64,000 nt of DNA, from positions 199,070,427 to 199,134,426 of the forward strand of contig OZ005660.1 in assembly GCA_963930645.1 (NCBI GenBank), written 5' to 3'. Shown piece after piece: positions 21,201 through 30,538 of this stretch. The notes under the pieces were generated by a model. That model did not search any database. It was not told where the DNA came from and worked only from the letters and a program-made list of their open reading frames with translations. Position numbers and translations under genes: made by a program. This DNA comes from Salticus scenicus (Eukaryota; Arthropoda; Arachnida; Araneae; Salticidae). How positions within the stretch are numbered: the first letter of the stretch is position 1; each line of letters opens with the position of its first letter.

Positions 21201-24200
21201 TTTAGTCTGTTTGGGGGTTTTACAATTCTACCACTCTTCGTGATCACAGGTTGCTGATTGGAATGTTGATTAGATGCCGATTCATCTTTCTTTTTTGTTA
21301 CTTTTAAAGGGCTTGATCTTCTCGATACGGGTACTTTATTTTTAGAAACCTCTTTTGAAGGAATATCTTGAAGATCATTTAAGTCATGTTCCACTGGATT
21401 TGGCTGAAATTTAGTACCTGGAATTAAGTGCTTTCTATTTCTTCTCAGGATATGTTGTCCTTGCCTTACAATATATGATCTTGGTGTCTCTGCCTCTCTT
21501 TCCACAGTACCAACAGCTTTTCTATCTATTATCCACACGTGTTCCCCTGGATTTATTGGTCTAAGCTCATGGACATTATGTCTTCGATTGTAATCTTTTT
21601 CTTGAGTTTTTATTCTATTTTCTTCACTTTTCTCCAATCTCTCTTTCTCTACCAGTTTTGGTTGAAGTACTGAAAGAGCAGTAGGTAATGTAGTTTGTAT
21701 ACGCCGTCCCATCAATAATTCAGCAGGACTATAATCATTCTTCAAAGGAGAAGCTCTGTAGTGCAACAAAGCCAGATATGGATCTTTGGATTTTTTAAAT
21801 CTGAGTTTGATTATCTTGACTGCTGCCTCGACAAAACCATTGCTTTGAGGATATCTAGGGCTAGATGTGACATGTCTAAAACCATATGTTCTTGAGAATT
21901 GTTGGAATTCAGCTGTTTTTGTAATCTCAAACTGTGGACCATTATCGGATCTGACTATGTCAGGTATTCCATGTCGGGCAGAAATTGACTTGCAGTGTAG
22001 AATTACTTCACTGGATGTGAGCCTATCTAGTTTTGCAACTTCCGGGTAACGAGAGTAAAAATCAGTCACCAATAAATACCAGTTGGAATTAAGTTTGAAA
22101 AGATCCATGGCGAGAATTTCCCATGGTCTTTGAGGGAAACTTGTTGGTTTTAGAGGTTCAGAACAATTTCGGGCTTCCTGTATGCATGATGGACATTCTC
22201 GTACTAGTTGCTCTATTTGCTTGCTGATGCCAGGCCAATAAACAGCAGAATTTGCTAAAGCTCTACATTTATTTATTCCCATGTGACCTTCATGGATCTT
22301 ATTTAAGATTTCTTGTCGGAGACTTTCTGGTACAATTATCCGTGCTCCTCTCATAAGCAGGCCGTTTTGAAGTGAAATTTCATATCTTAAATGCCAAAAG
22401 GGTAGACATGATGGTTCTACTTTATTCTTTTCTGGCCATCCTTCTTGGGCGTAAGTGATTAACATCCTACATGTTGAGTCTTTTTCTTGTTCTGATTTTA
22501 GCTGCAAAAGTCTTTCTGGAACGATGGGTATGACTTCTGAAATTTGATTGACAAAGACTTGAACTTCCTCTTCTAATTCAAAGTTTGGGACCTCCTTTTG
22601 GTCAGGTGCCCTTGATAACGCATCAGCTGCGAGCAAGTTTTTTCCTGGAGTATGAAAAATGTTAAAGGCATATCTCATCAAACGCATCTTCAATCTTTGA
22701 ATACGTGGAGTAAGGTCATCTAAAGATTTAGTAGTTAGTATAGGGACTAGAGGCTTATGATCAGTCTCTAGAAAAAATTTTGTACCTATCAAATAATTGC
22801 TGAACTTTTCGCATGCCCAAGTGTGTGCCAGTGCTTCTTTTTCTATCTGAGCATAGCGTTTCTCTGCTGGAGTTAAAGTTCTGGACGCATAGGCAATCAC
22901 TTTCAATGAAGAATCTTCTTGCTTCTGGCATAGCGTAGCACCAAGTCCATACGAGGAAGCATCTGCTGTCACTATTGATTGTTTGTTTGGGCCAAAAATT
23001 GTAAGTACCGGTTCTGATGACAGTATTTCCTTTAGCTTTTTTAATGCATTTTCTTGAGGGGCATCCCAAACAAATTGATTTTTTGTTGACAGTAATGAAA
23101 TCAAAGGTGCCATAGTATCTGCAAATTTTGGAGTGAATCTTGCTAAATAGTTGGCCATTCCTAATAGCTGCTTAAGCTCTGTTTTATTTGTTGGAGATTT
23201 AAAATTTTGTATGGCTTGAATTTTCTCTTGATCTGGATGTATTCCTGACTCATTAATTACATGTCCTAGGAATTTTATAGACTTGACAGAGAAACAACAT
23301 TTTTGTTTGTTTAGAGTTATTCCAGTTTCTTTAAGACATTTCAATGTTGATTTTAAGCGTGCATCATGTTCTTTCTGATTGGATCCCCATACTAGGATGT
23401 CATCCATATGACATATTATACCCGAAAGACCCTCAAGAGCTTGAGACATTCTCCGTTGAAAGTGTTCAGGAGCAGATGAAATGCCAAAAGGTAACTGCAA
23501 GAATCTGAATCTTCCGAAAGGTGTGATGAAGGTCGTAAGATAGGATGATTCTTCATCAAGAGGTATTTGCCAAAATCCAGAATTAGCATCTAATTTGGAG
23601 AAAATTTTGGCTCCAGCCAAAAGAGATAAATTGTATTCTGTAGTTGGTAGTGGGTGCCACTCTCTTCGAATACTTCTATTAAGTACTGTCAGGTCAACAC
23701 AAATTCTTACATTGCCATCTTTTTTTCGTACAACCACAGCAGGTGAACACCAATTAGTGGGTTTCTCGACTGGTTTGATTACATTCATTTCCAGCATTCT
23801 TTTAATTTCAGCCTTTGTTTTGTCTAACAATGGTATTGGTATTCTGCGTGGAGATGTAAGAGCATAAGGCTTAGCATTATCAACTAATTCAAAGTGGTAA
23901 TGTCCTTTCAGCAGTCCCAGACCTTGAAATAGCTTTGGAAATTCCTGAACAGGATCAAAACTACTGATACTTTGTACGTAATGTGGCTGTATATTAGGAC
24001 CTAGGCCAAACATTTTGATTGCCGGTTTACCTAACAAACATGTTTGAAGATCACGTATAATATAGATTTCTTCCCTACAGGTTTTGCCATTGTATTCCAT
24101 GTTTTCAACTAATTTCCCTGTTAATTTTAATGGTGTTCTATCTGGACCATAAATTACCTTATTTGTACTTTTAATATGGGCATTTTTGAACATGGATTGA

Positions 24201-24487
24201 GCAATATTACTAGGTATCACAGTGTGATCAGCACCACTATCTATTTTAAACCTAATGGTTTTCCCTAATATTTTGATAGGAACTACCCAATCATCATTAT
24301 TCTGATTATCAGCCATTAGGCCTATGAATCCAGCCTCACAATGAATTTCATTTACTCGTTTCATAGAACCCTGACAGACTTTTTCCCAGTGCCCCTTTTT
24401 CTTGCACTTTCGGCAAAAGGAATCCTTGGCAGGACAAAACTTTCTATCATGAGGTAATTTTTCCACACCATTTACAATTTTTAACAT
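21194..24487 (-). CDS. pol: Gypsy pol polyprotein
   Basis: 1097 codons from the first ATG of this frame. A second zinc knuckle C25-x2-C28-x4-H33-x4-C38 is followed by a retropepsin motif DSGA at 83-86. The RT runs about 210-420, with catalytic D300 in KLDANSGF and the box HMDD at 360-363, where YMDD/YVDD is usual. RNase H covers about 500-620 (D509, E551, D576). The integrase has an HHCC zinc site (H732, H735, C765, C768) and a catalytic core D795, D848, E887, then a basic C-terminus. All domains are uninterrupted. The frame overlaps the end of gag by 41 bp and is +1 relative to it. The second half of the first zinc knuckle is encoded at the start of this frame, so the first ATG is probably not a real initiation site and expression would need a frameshift from gag. 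Confidence 0.95.
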   Translation of the reverse strand: MLKIVNGVEKLPHDRKFCPAKDSFCRKCKKKGHWEKVCQGSMKRVNEIHCEAGFIGLMADNQNNDDWVVPIKILGKTIRFKIDSGADHTVIPSNIAQSMFKNAHIKSTNKVIYGPDRTPLKLTGKLVENMEYNGKTCREEIYIIRDLQTCLLGKPAIKMFGLGPNIQPHYVQSISSFDPVQEFPKLFQGLGLLKGHYHFELVDNAKPYALTSPRRIPIPLLDKTKAEIKRMLEMNVIKPVEKPTNWCSPAVVVRKKDGNVRICVDLTVLNRSIRREWHPLPTTEYNLSLLAGAKIFSKLDANSGFWQIPLDEESSYLTTFITPFGRFRFLQLPFGISSAPEHFQRRMSQALEGLSGIICHMDDILVWGSNQKEHDARLKSTLKCLKETGITLNKQKCCFSVKSIKFLGHVINESGIHPDQEKIQAIQNFKSPTNKTELKQLLGMANYLARFTPKFADTMAPLISLLSTKNQFVWDAPQENALKKLKEILSSEPVLTIFGPNKQSIVTADASSYGLGATLCQKQEDSSLKVIAYASRTLTPAEKRYAQIEKEALAHTWACEKFSNYLIGTKFFLETDHKPLVPILTTKSLDDLTPRIQRLKMRLMRYAFNIFHTPGKNLLAADALSRAPDQKEVPNFELEEEVQVFVNQISEVIPIVPERLLQLKSEQEKDSTCRMLITYAQEGWPEKNKVEPSCLPFWHLRYEISLQNGLLMRGARIIVPESLRQEILNKIHEGHMGINKCRALANSAVYWPGISKQIEQLVRECPSCIQEARNCSEPLKPTSFPQRPWEILAMDLFKLNSNWYLLVTDFYSRYPEVAKLDRLTSSEVILHCKSISARHGIPDIVRSDNGPQFEITKTAEFQQFSRTYGFRHVTSSPRYPQSNGFVEAAVKIIKLRFKKSKDPYLALLHYRASPLKNDYSPAELLMGRRIQTTLPTALSVLQPKLVEKERLEKSEENRIKTQEKDYNRRHNVHELRPINPGEHVWIIDRKAVGTVEREAETPRSYIVRQGQHILRRNRKHLIPGTKFQPNPVEHDLNDLQDIPSKEVSKNKVPVSRRSSPLKVTKKKDESASNQHSNQQPVITKSGRIVKPPNRLNL

Positions 24488-25142
24488 CAGAAGGAGATTT
24501 ATAATCTTTACATTGAGTACTCTTTTTAGTGAAATTATGTGGTGTTACTATTTTCTTTTTATGCATTACAGCATTGATAGATGCATTGGTTACTAATACA
24601 GTTTGCTGTTGTTTGACTGATTCTGATAAACGAACCTTATCGATAACTGTTTGCAAAGTTAATTTAGAGTCGAGTTGTAACTTTTCACTAAGAGATTGAT
24701 CGGTAATCCCGACAACGATGCGATCTCTGAGTAACTCGTCATGGAGATTACCATAATCACATTTGTCCGCTAGGGCATACAAATCAGTAATAAAATCGTT
24801 AACAGACTCACCTTCTTTCTGTATTCTGCGATTAAACTGAGCTCTTTCAAAAATTATGTTTCGTTTCACAACAAAATGATTATCGAGGTTTTCAATTACT
24901 GTTTGAAAATCCTTTTTATCGTCATCCGAGATGTTGAGCGATAGAAAAATATCTTCAGCTTTGTCACCCATTATATAAATCAGAGCATCCACTTGCTCCT
25001 CTTCGGATTTCTTGTTTAAGCCTGAAGCTGTGCGAAAACGTAAAAATCTTTGTTTCCATTTCGGCCACTCAGTTGGCGTTGAAAATGGGAAGGATTCTGG
25101 CGGTGAAATATGATAAGCTGAAGCTGTAGTGGTAGTTGTCAT
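24447..25142 (-). CDS. gag: Gypsy gag polyprotein
   Basis: 231 codons from an ATG 83 bp inside the 5' LTR boundary. A short Thr-rich start is followed by a capsid-like helical region with WPKWKQRFLRFR (about 27-38), DKAEDIF and the ESVNDFITDLYALADKC motif (about 113-129) common to gypsy gags. It ends with CKWCG, the first half of a CCHC zinc knuckle, and then stops (TGA, 24447-24449). The H and the last C of that knuckle are encoded in the +1 frame just downstream, so this protein lacks a complete knuckle unless ribosomes shift in the run of five A at about 24460. Structural protein for the particle and genomic RNA binding. Confidence 0.9.
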   Translation of the reverse strand: MTTTTTASAYHISPPESFPFSTPTEWPKWKQRFLRFRTASGLNKKSEEEQVDALIYIMGDKAEDIFLSLNISDDDKKDFQTVIENLDNHFVVKRNIIFERAQFNRRIQKEGESVNDFITDLYALADKCDYGNLHDELLRDRIVVGITDQSLSEKLQLDSKLTLQTVIDKVRLSESVKQQQTVLVTNASINAVMHKKKIVTPHNFTKKSTQCKDYKSPSDVKNCKWCGKITS

Positions 25143-25206
25143 TGTTGACCTTTAAAACGAAACGAACGCCGGTGAAAACGAAACTTTCAGAAAGTGAAGT
25201 ACTAAC

Positions 25207-25224
25207 TTTTAACCGCTGCCGCCA
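25207..25224 (-). promoter_or_regulatory. Primer-binding site
   Basis: On the minus strand TGGCGGCAGCGGTTAAAAG follows the 5' LTR with no gap. It starts with TGG, complementary to the CCA end of a tRNA. I cannot say which tRNA. Confidence 0.75.
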
Positions 25225-25504
25225 TGTGTTGTTATGTATCTTTATGATACAACCGAGCGTAAATAATAACTCTTATTATTGGTAGCATGATTTAAGATTC
25301 ATTTAAGAAGCCGTGTTTAAGAACACACAACTTTAATGGAAGTAAACAAACACGTACACGCACACAGAACAAGATACTTACACAACCGCCAGTTACAAAA
25401 CAGGTTACAGTTAATATACAAACACGAGTTGAGGTGTAATAAACATATGCATATAGTTCAGAATTGAGTCTTATAGTTAATAGTTTTTATGAGTTTATAC
25501 CACA
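25225..25504 (-). repeat. 5' LTR of the young gypsy element
   Basis: 280 bp, the partner of 20903-21182, and it should hold the promoter for the minus-strand transcript. One visible difference from the other LTR. Confidence 0.95.
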
Positions 25505-26029
25505 CTATTTGGAGGCCCCCTTACCCAGCTCTAAAGAGCTCGCTAAAAGGACCCATTCTCAAAAACAAAAGTAAATATATAAAAATAGTGATTTTTAAAA
25601 AATTTTCCTTCAACTATTCCTTTTATTTTCTCTTTCTTTTTTAGCAGCCTATAACAAAATGATTAGTTTTATGTTCAAAACAAATGAAACACATTGATCG
25701 GCCAATGTTTAGGAATTTAGACATAAAATTTAATAATTGTTTAAGCTCTCTAATAATGTATAGAAAGAAAAATTTAATCAATATTTCTTTTTAATAGACA
25801 TATAATGAAAAAAATTGTACTATTACTTCTCAATTTTTGGAAATGAGGACCCCTAAATTTGGAGGCCCTGGGCCAGTGCCCCGTGCCACAATCCGGCCCT
25901 GTTCATTACTGAACAACAATCTTCACAAAACACAGACTTTTTCTTTTGTATGATTCAAAAAATGTTTATTCAAGCTGCCTCATTCAGGAAAGAACTGTAG
26001 AACATACTTTTCTTCTGTTTCACAGCACA

Positions 26030-28190
26030 AATGTGCATTTCTATAAAACTTTTGTGAAAAACCTTAAGAGCATATTCCACACATATGCGGTTTGTCTCCT
26101 GTATGATTCAGCAAATGTCTATCTAAATTTTCCTGTTGAGAAAAACCTTTTAAACAAATTTTACACATAAATAGCCTTTTTCCTGCATGAGTATGTAAAT
26201 GTCTGTTAAAACTACTTTTATACGAGAATCTTTTAGAGCATATACATACATGCGGCTTTTCTCCTGTATGAGTGAGTAAATGTGTATTTCGATAACTTTT
26301 CTTAGAGAATCTTTTAGAGCAAATTTCAGACACATACCGCTTTTTTTTTTTTTGTGCGTATTCACAAATGTGTATTTAAATAATCCTTTCGAGAAAAACC
26401 TTTAGAACAAATTTCACACACATAGGGCTTTTCTAATGTATGAATGCGTAAATGCTTTTTTAGGGAATTTTTTTCAGAAACTTCACAAACGTATGGCATT
26501 TCTCCTGTATGACTGCGTAAATGTTTTTTTAAATCACTCTTTTAGAGCATATTTCACACACATACGGCTTTTCTTTTGTGTGTATTCGCAAATGTGTATT
26601 TAGATTAAATAATCCTTTTGAGAAAAACCTTCAGAACAAATTTCACGAACGTATGGCTTTTCTCCTGTGTGAATGCGCAAATGTGTATCAAGAATTGTCT
26701 TCTGAGAAAAACCATTAGAAAAAATTCGACACCCATATGACTTCTCTTTTCTATGAATGCCTAAATGTCTAGTTAGGTGATATTTGTAAGAGAATCTTTT
26801 TTAACAAATTTCACAAACGTACACAGGAACTCTAGCTTTCACACGCTTATGGCTTTTCTCCTGTTTGAACGCACAAATGTGCATTTATATAAAGCTTTTG
26901 TAAAAAGCTTAAGAGCATATATCACTCATATGTGGTTTGTCTTCCGTATGATTCAGTAAATGTGTATCTAGATTTCCCTTTTCAGGAAAATCTTTTGAAA
27001 AAATTTTACACATATATGGCCTTTTTCTTGCATGAGTAAGTAAATGTCTCTTAAAATTACTTTTATACAAGAATCCTTTAGAGCATATTTCACATACATG
27101 TGGCATTTCTCCTGTATGAGTGAGTAAATGTAAATTTAGATAACTCTTCCTCGAGAATCCTTTAGAGCATATTTCACACACATGTGACTTTTCTCCTGTA
27201 TGAGTGAGTAAATGTAAATTTAGATCATTCTTTTGAGAGAATCCTTTAGAGCATATTTCACACACATACGGCTTTTCTTTTGTGTGTATTCGCAAATGAG
27301 TATTTAAATAATACTTTCGAGTAAAACCTTTAGAACAAATTTCACACACATAAGGCTTCTCTAATGTATGAATGCGTAAATGTTTTTTTAGAACACTTTT
27401 TTCAGAGAATCCTCTGGAACAAACTTCACAAATGAACAACAGCTTTTCTTCTGTGTGATTACGTAAATGCCTTTTTAAATTACTTTTATCATTGAATCTC
27501 CTAAGACATGCTTCACAAACATATGGCTTCTCTTTTGTATGAATGCGTAAATGTCTATTTAGGGAATTTTTTTCAGAGTATCCACTGGAACAAACTTCAC
27601 AAATGTATGACATTTTTCCTGTATCAGTGCGTAAATGTTTTTTTAGATCCCTCTTTTGAGAGAGTCTTTTAGAGCATATTTCACACACATAACGGCTTTT
27701 CTTCTTTGTGAATTCGAAATGTGTATCTAAATAATCCTTTTGAGAAAAACCTTTAGAACAAATTTCTCCTGTGTGATGCGCAATTGTGTATCGATTATTG
27801 TCTTCTGAGAAAAACCATTAGAACGAATTCGACACTCATACGCCTTCACTTTTGGATGAATGCGTAAATGTCTAGTTAGGTGATATAAGAGAATCTTTTT
27901 GAACAAATTTCACAAACGTACGGCAATTCTGCTGTATGAGACTGTAAATGTGTATTTAGTTTACTCATATGAGAGATTCCTTTAGAGCAAATTTCGCACA
28001 CATAAGTTTCTTCTTTCCGGGCAATGAGTGGGTCGGTATTTATATGCCTTTTTGGATAAAATCATTTAGAACACACTTCACATATGTATGACTTTTCTGG
28101 GATTTGAGTGCATGTGTTTATAATCAGATGTTCTATTTTTGATCATCCTTTAAAACATATTTCTCATACTTGTTCCGTTTTATCTGTATG
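26030..28190 (-). pseudogene. Decayed C2H2 zinc-finger array
   Basis: About 2.1 kb of 84-bp units on the minus strand encoding fingers of the form C-x2-C-x12-H-x3-H with linkers HTGEKPxVC or HTKEKPYVC. The array is interrupted by several frameshifts and stops: upstream of 27688 the fingers are in broken frames up to about 28180, and downstream of 26909 they continue to about 26030 in two overlapping frames. The block starting at 26068 is repeated at 26913 (offset 845 bp), so about ten fingers were duplicated in tandem. No N-terminal domain such as ZAD, KRAB or BTB is visible. It may be the remnant last exon of a C2H2 gene or a retrocopy; no poly(A) or duplication was found to decide. Confidence 0.85.
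26909..27688 (-). pseudogene. Longest open block of the zinc-finger array
   Basis: 259 codons with nine recognisable fingers. Fingers 2-8 keep all four zinc ligands (for example CEICSKGFSQKNDL...H-x3-H). Finger 1 has D in place of the second histidine (HLRTD), and finger 9 has F in place of the second cysteine (CKIF). A tenth ends after SDICS with the first cysteine lost. The first codon is GTG and there is no ATG in this frame near the start, so it is a fragment rather than a complete protein. C2H2 proteins bind DNA in the nucleus; the target cannot be read from this. Confidence 0.8.
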
Positions 28191-28504
28191 AGTCTAAATT
28201 TGCTTTCATTTCTTTTAAATTATTTAGCTGAATATACATCAGAAATAAATGGTCTCTTCTTTAAACAAAGGTAATGATGTATTTTGGATATTATTTACAG
28301 AAAATGTTCCACAACATGCATCTCATTTACATTAGTTTTACTAAGTATGTTATTGAGGATAAAAATATATAATCTACAGAAAATTTATTGTCATTCCTCA
28401 TATTTTCCTTTTTACCGAAGGAGAGGGGAATGGGTATTATTGGCAGCACATCTAATAGACGCCATGATAGCAAATGTTTTTCTAACAGTGGCTTGCAATG
28501 GTAC
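28191..28504. other. Non-coding DNA between zinc-finger array and MITE
   Basis: No gene recognised. Confidence 0.4.
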
Positions 28505-28512
28505 GTATTGAC

Positions 28513-28820
28513 CACGGATTAGGATACAGGATGACAAACTAGATAGGGCGGTCAGCGTGGGGAACGGAGCTTTATTTTCCGCATTAATTCAGCCGAACAG
28601 AATAAGCGATCCGATCGCCGCCTGGTGTAATATCTTTGAAACTCATCGGAAGAAAGGGAAAGCCCGCCGCTTCGGCTTCAGTCATCCAACGAAGGAACAG
28701 CCAGAAATATAAAAACGCGCTGATTGGTCTATTTTCGAGATTTGGTCGCCCTCTATCTGTAAGATGAAAATTACTACCTTTCCGTAACATTAGTAATACA
28801 TCCTTCTCTTTTAATCCGTG
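28513..28820 (-). mobile_element. hAT-like MITE, CACGGATTA family, copy 1
   Basis: Begins CACGGATTAGG and ends with the inverted TTTTAATCCGTG. It is flanked by GTATTGAC on both sides (28505-28512, 28821-28828), a perfect 8-bp duplication. The 308-bp interior is similar, in reverse, to 44364-44701, including GGCGGCGATCGGATCG-type and TCATCTTACAGATAGAGGGCG blocks. The ORF of 99 codons across it is not a gene. Confidence 0.9.
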
Positions 28821-28964
28821 GTATTGACAGAGGGGTAGGTCGTAAAGGTGCTGCATATGTTCGGTTCGGATGATGGACAACAAGACAGTTGGACAATATA
28901 AAGCATCATGGGTAAATTTTCATGATGGGCAAAAAAGGTTTTTTTTTTTTCTTTATGTAATAGT

Positions 28965-29265
28965 GACAATAAAATTGACTTTTTGGATATTTAGTGTTAT
29001 ACTACTTCTCTACTATGGAAATCGTCTGCATTATCATGGAAGATAATTTTTTAAAATAATAATTTTAATAAATAATTTTTACCGAGTGAATTTGTACAGG
29101 AAAACATAGAAGAAAGGCCTGTCCCAGACAGCACATCGCTTCCCCAGGATATCTTCAAGATGTCTTCTGGATGAAAAGGCATCCCAGAAACGTCCTTAAG
29201 ATGTACTGTGGATAAGTTAAGCCTAACTGTGCTGTTAGGGGTGGTGGCCACAACATACTAATTTA
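28965..29265 (+). repeat. Dispersed repeat, copy 2
   Basis: Matches 4165-4318 (reverse) and about 41690-41880. Here it is interrupted at about 29116-29235 by a small element (next entry). Non-coding. Confidence 0.6.
29122..29227. mobile_element. Small element with CCC(A/T)xACAGCACA ends
   Basis: Starts CCCAGACAGCACA and ends with the inverted TGTGCTGTTAGGG. Its interior is made of short palindromic phrases (GGATATCTTCAAGATGTCTT). It interrupts the dispersed repeat at 28965-29265. The termini resemble those of the AACGTTC-rich elements at 55593 and 62400 (CCCAAGTAGCAC). Confidence 0.55.
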
Positions 29266-29662
29266 AAATTAAAAGTTTTGCAAGTATGTAGAAGTTGATA
29301 GAACGCTTCTAAAATAGTTTTCTTAATCCCTGTTTGTTATAATTTAAGAAAAAAATTGTTTTATTTCATGTCCATTGTTTTAATCCCTTGCACTTGAATG
29401 AGTTATTTGTGGCAATTTGTTTTCTTATGCAATAGAAACAAGCAATTTTGTTTGAATAATAATAATAATAAAAAAAAAATTTACATTGCAAATTTTTTTA
29501 GAAAAATACAAATGAAACTAGGCGCTTTAATATTCAATGCAAAAAAAAAAAAAAAAAAACCTCCCCCCCCCTCTCCCTAATGTAAATAATTGGGCCAATA
29601 ATTTACCCAAGCACCAACACCATTTTTTAAATTAGTTAATTTTCTATCTATCTACACATACA

Positions 29663-30538
29663 TGAAAGATATAAAATATAATTGATAAAAAAGAGGTAAG
29701 AAATAAATTAATATTTTTATATTTTAAATTATTGTGTTTACACTCTACGGTACTCTTTTTAGATGGCAGAAAGCATTAAAAGAAATTTCATATTAGATTA
29801 TAAATTACTCTAAAAGTATAAAAAATAACGAACGGAAATTACAATCGCGATTATCATCATTTGGAAATAAAATAAACAAATTAATCATTTAACTATTTTG
29901 ATATCTAGAAATAGTTTATAAATTATCCTAGAAAAAAATTTAATAAACAATAGGCGCGGGAAAGATTTAATTAAAAAAATAAAAGATTTATGAGTCTAAA
30001 TTACGGTTTGATAATTTTATGTCAAATATAAAGCAATAAATAATTTTTTCAATGACTTGGCGAGTTGGCAAAATAAAGCGCCGAACAGCGTCGCGATGTC
30101 TGCGAAATACGAAATTATAACCAATAGAAAACAATGAAAAGGCAGGAAGAGGCGTTGGTTTTGAATAAAATAACCAATTAAATAAAATGGGATGGGTTTA
30201 GAAACACGTCAATTTACACCAAAAATTAAGGGCTTAAAAGATGGAACACGCCAAAATTTAGTAATCTTTCTTGATTAGCTCTTGCCAGTAAACAGTATAA
30301 CTCCGCGCCACCGAATTTGAACGTTACGTGTGAAGTCGTGTCACCGGAAAATTCTGGTCACGTCGCGGGACTGATTACAAGACCCCAGCAGACTTCATTG
30401 CCTAATATGACTCGAATTCCCGGCCCTGAAATGGACTTTAAGTAAAGAAGTTTCCAGTTAAACTGCCTTGATTATTTTTTTATGGATTCACGACTGCGAA
30501 CAAGAAATCAGGAGACTACGATATCACAATTTGAAAGC
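29663..30538 (+). repeat. 5' LTR of the older gypsy-like element
   Basis: 876 bp from TGAAAGATATAAAATATAAT to GATATCACA. Similarity to 39046-39915 runs over the whole length, including CCAATAGAAAACAATGAAAAGG and GACCCCAGCAGACTTCATTG. Confidence 0.85.

Larger units (their letters stand above)
20903..25504 (-). mobile_element. Full-length young Ty3/gypsy retrotransposon
   Basis: 4602 bp with two 280-bp LTRs that I read as differing at a single base, gag and pol open frames on the minus strand, and a 5-bp duplication CTATT on both sides (20898-20902 and 25505-25509). The pol order protease, RT, RNase H, integrase is that of Ty3/gypsy. Near-identical LTRs mean a recent insertion, since LTRs are identical when an element integrates. 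The only visible break is a +1 frame change between gag and pol in the zinc-knuckle region. No envelope gene. Confidence 0.95.
20857..25901. mobile_element. hAT-like MITE (438 bp) split by a gypsy element
   Basis: The outer ends are CAGGGCCCAAC at 20857 and the inverted TCCGGCCCTG ending at 25901, with further inverted similarity around GGGGCACTG. The flanks are both TTCATTAC (20849-20856 and 25902-25909), a perfect 8-bp duplication as made by hAT transposases. Removing the 4602-bp gypsy element and one 5-bp duplication leaves 438 bp without coding capacity. The pieces are 20857-20902 and 25505-25901. Confidence 0.85.

Noticed and set aside
28584..28883. 99-codon ORF on the minus strand
   Set aside because: Lies almost wholly in a hAT-like MITE; not conserved in the second copy at 44364-44701.
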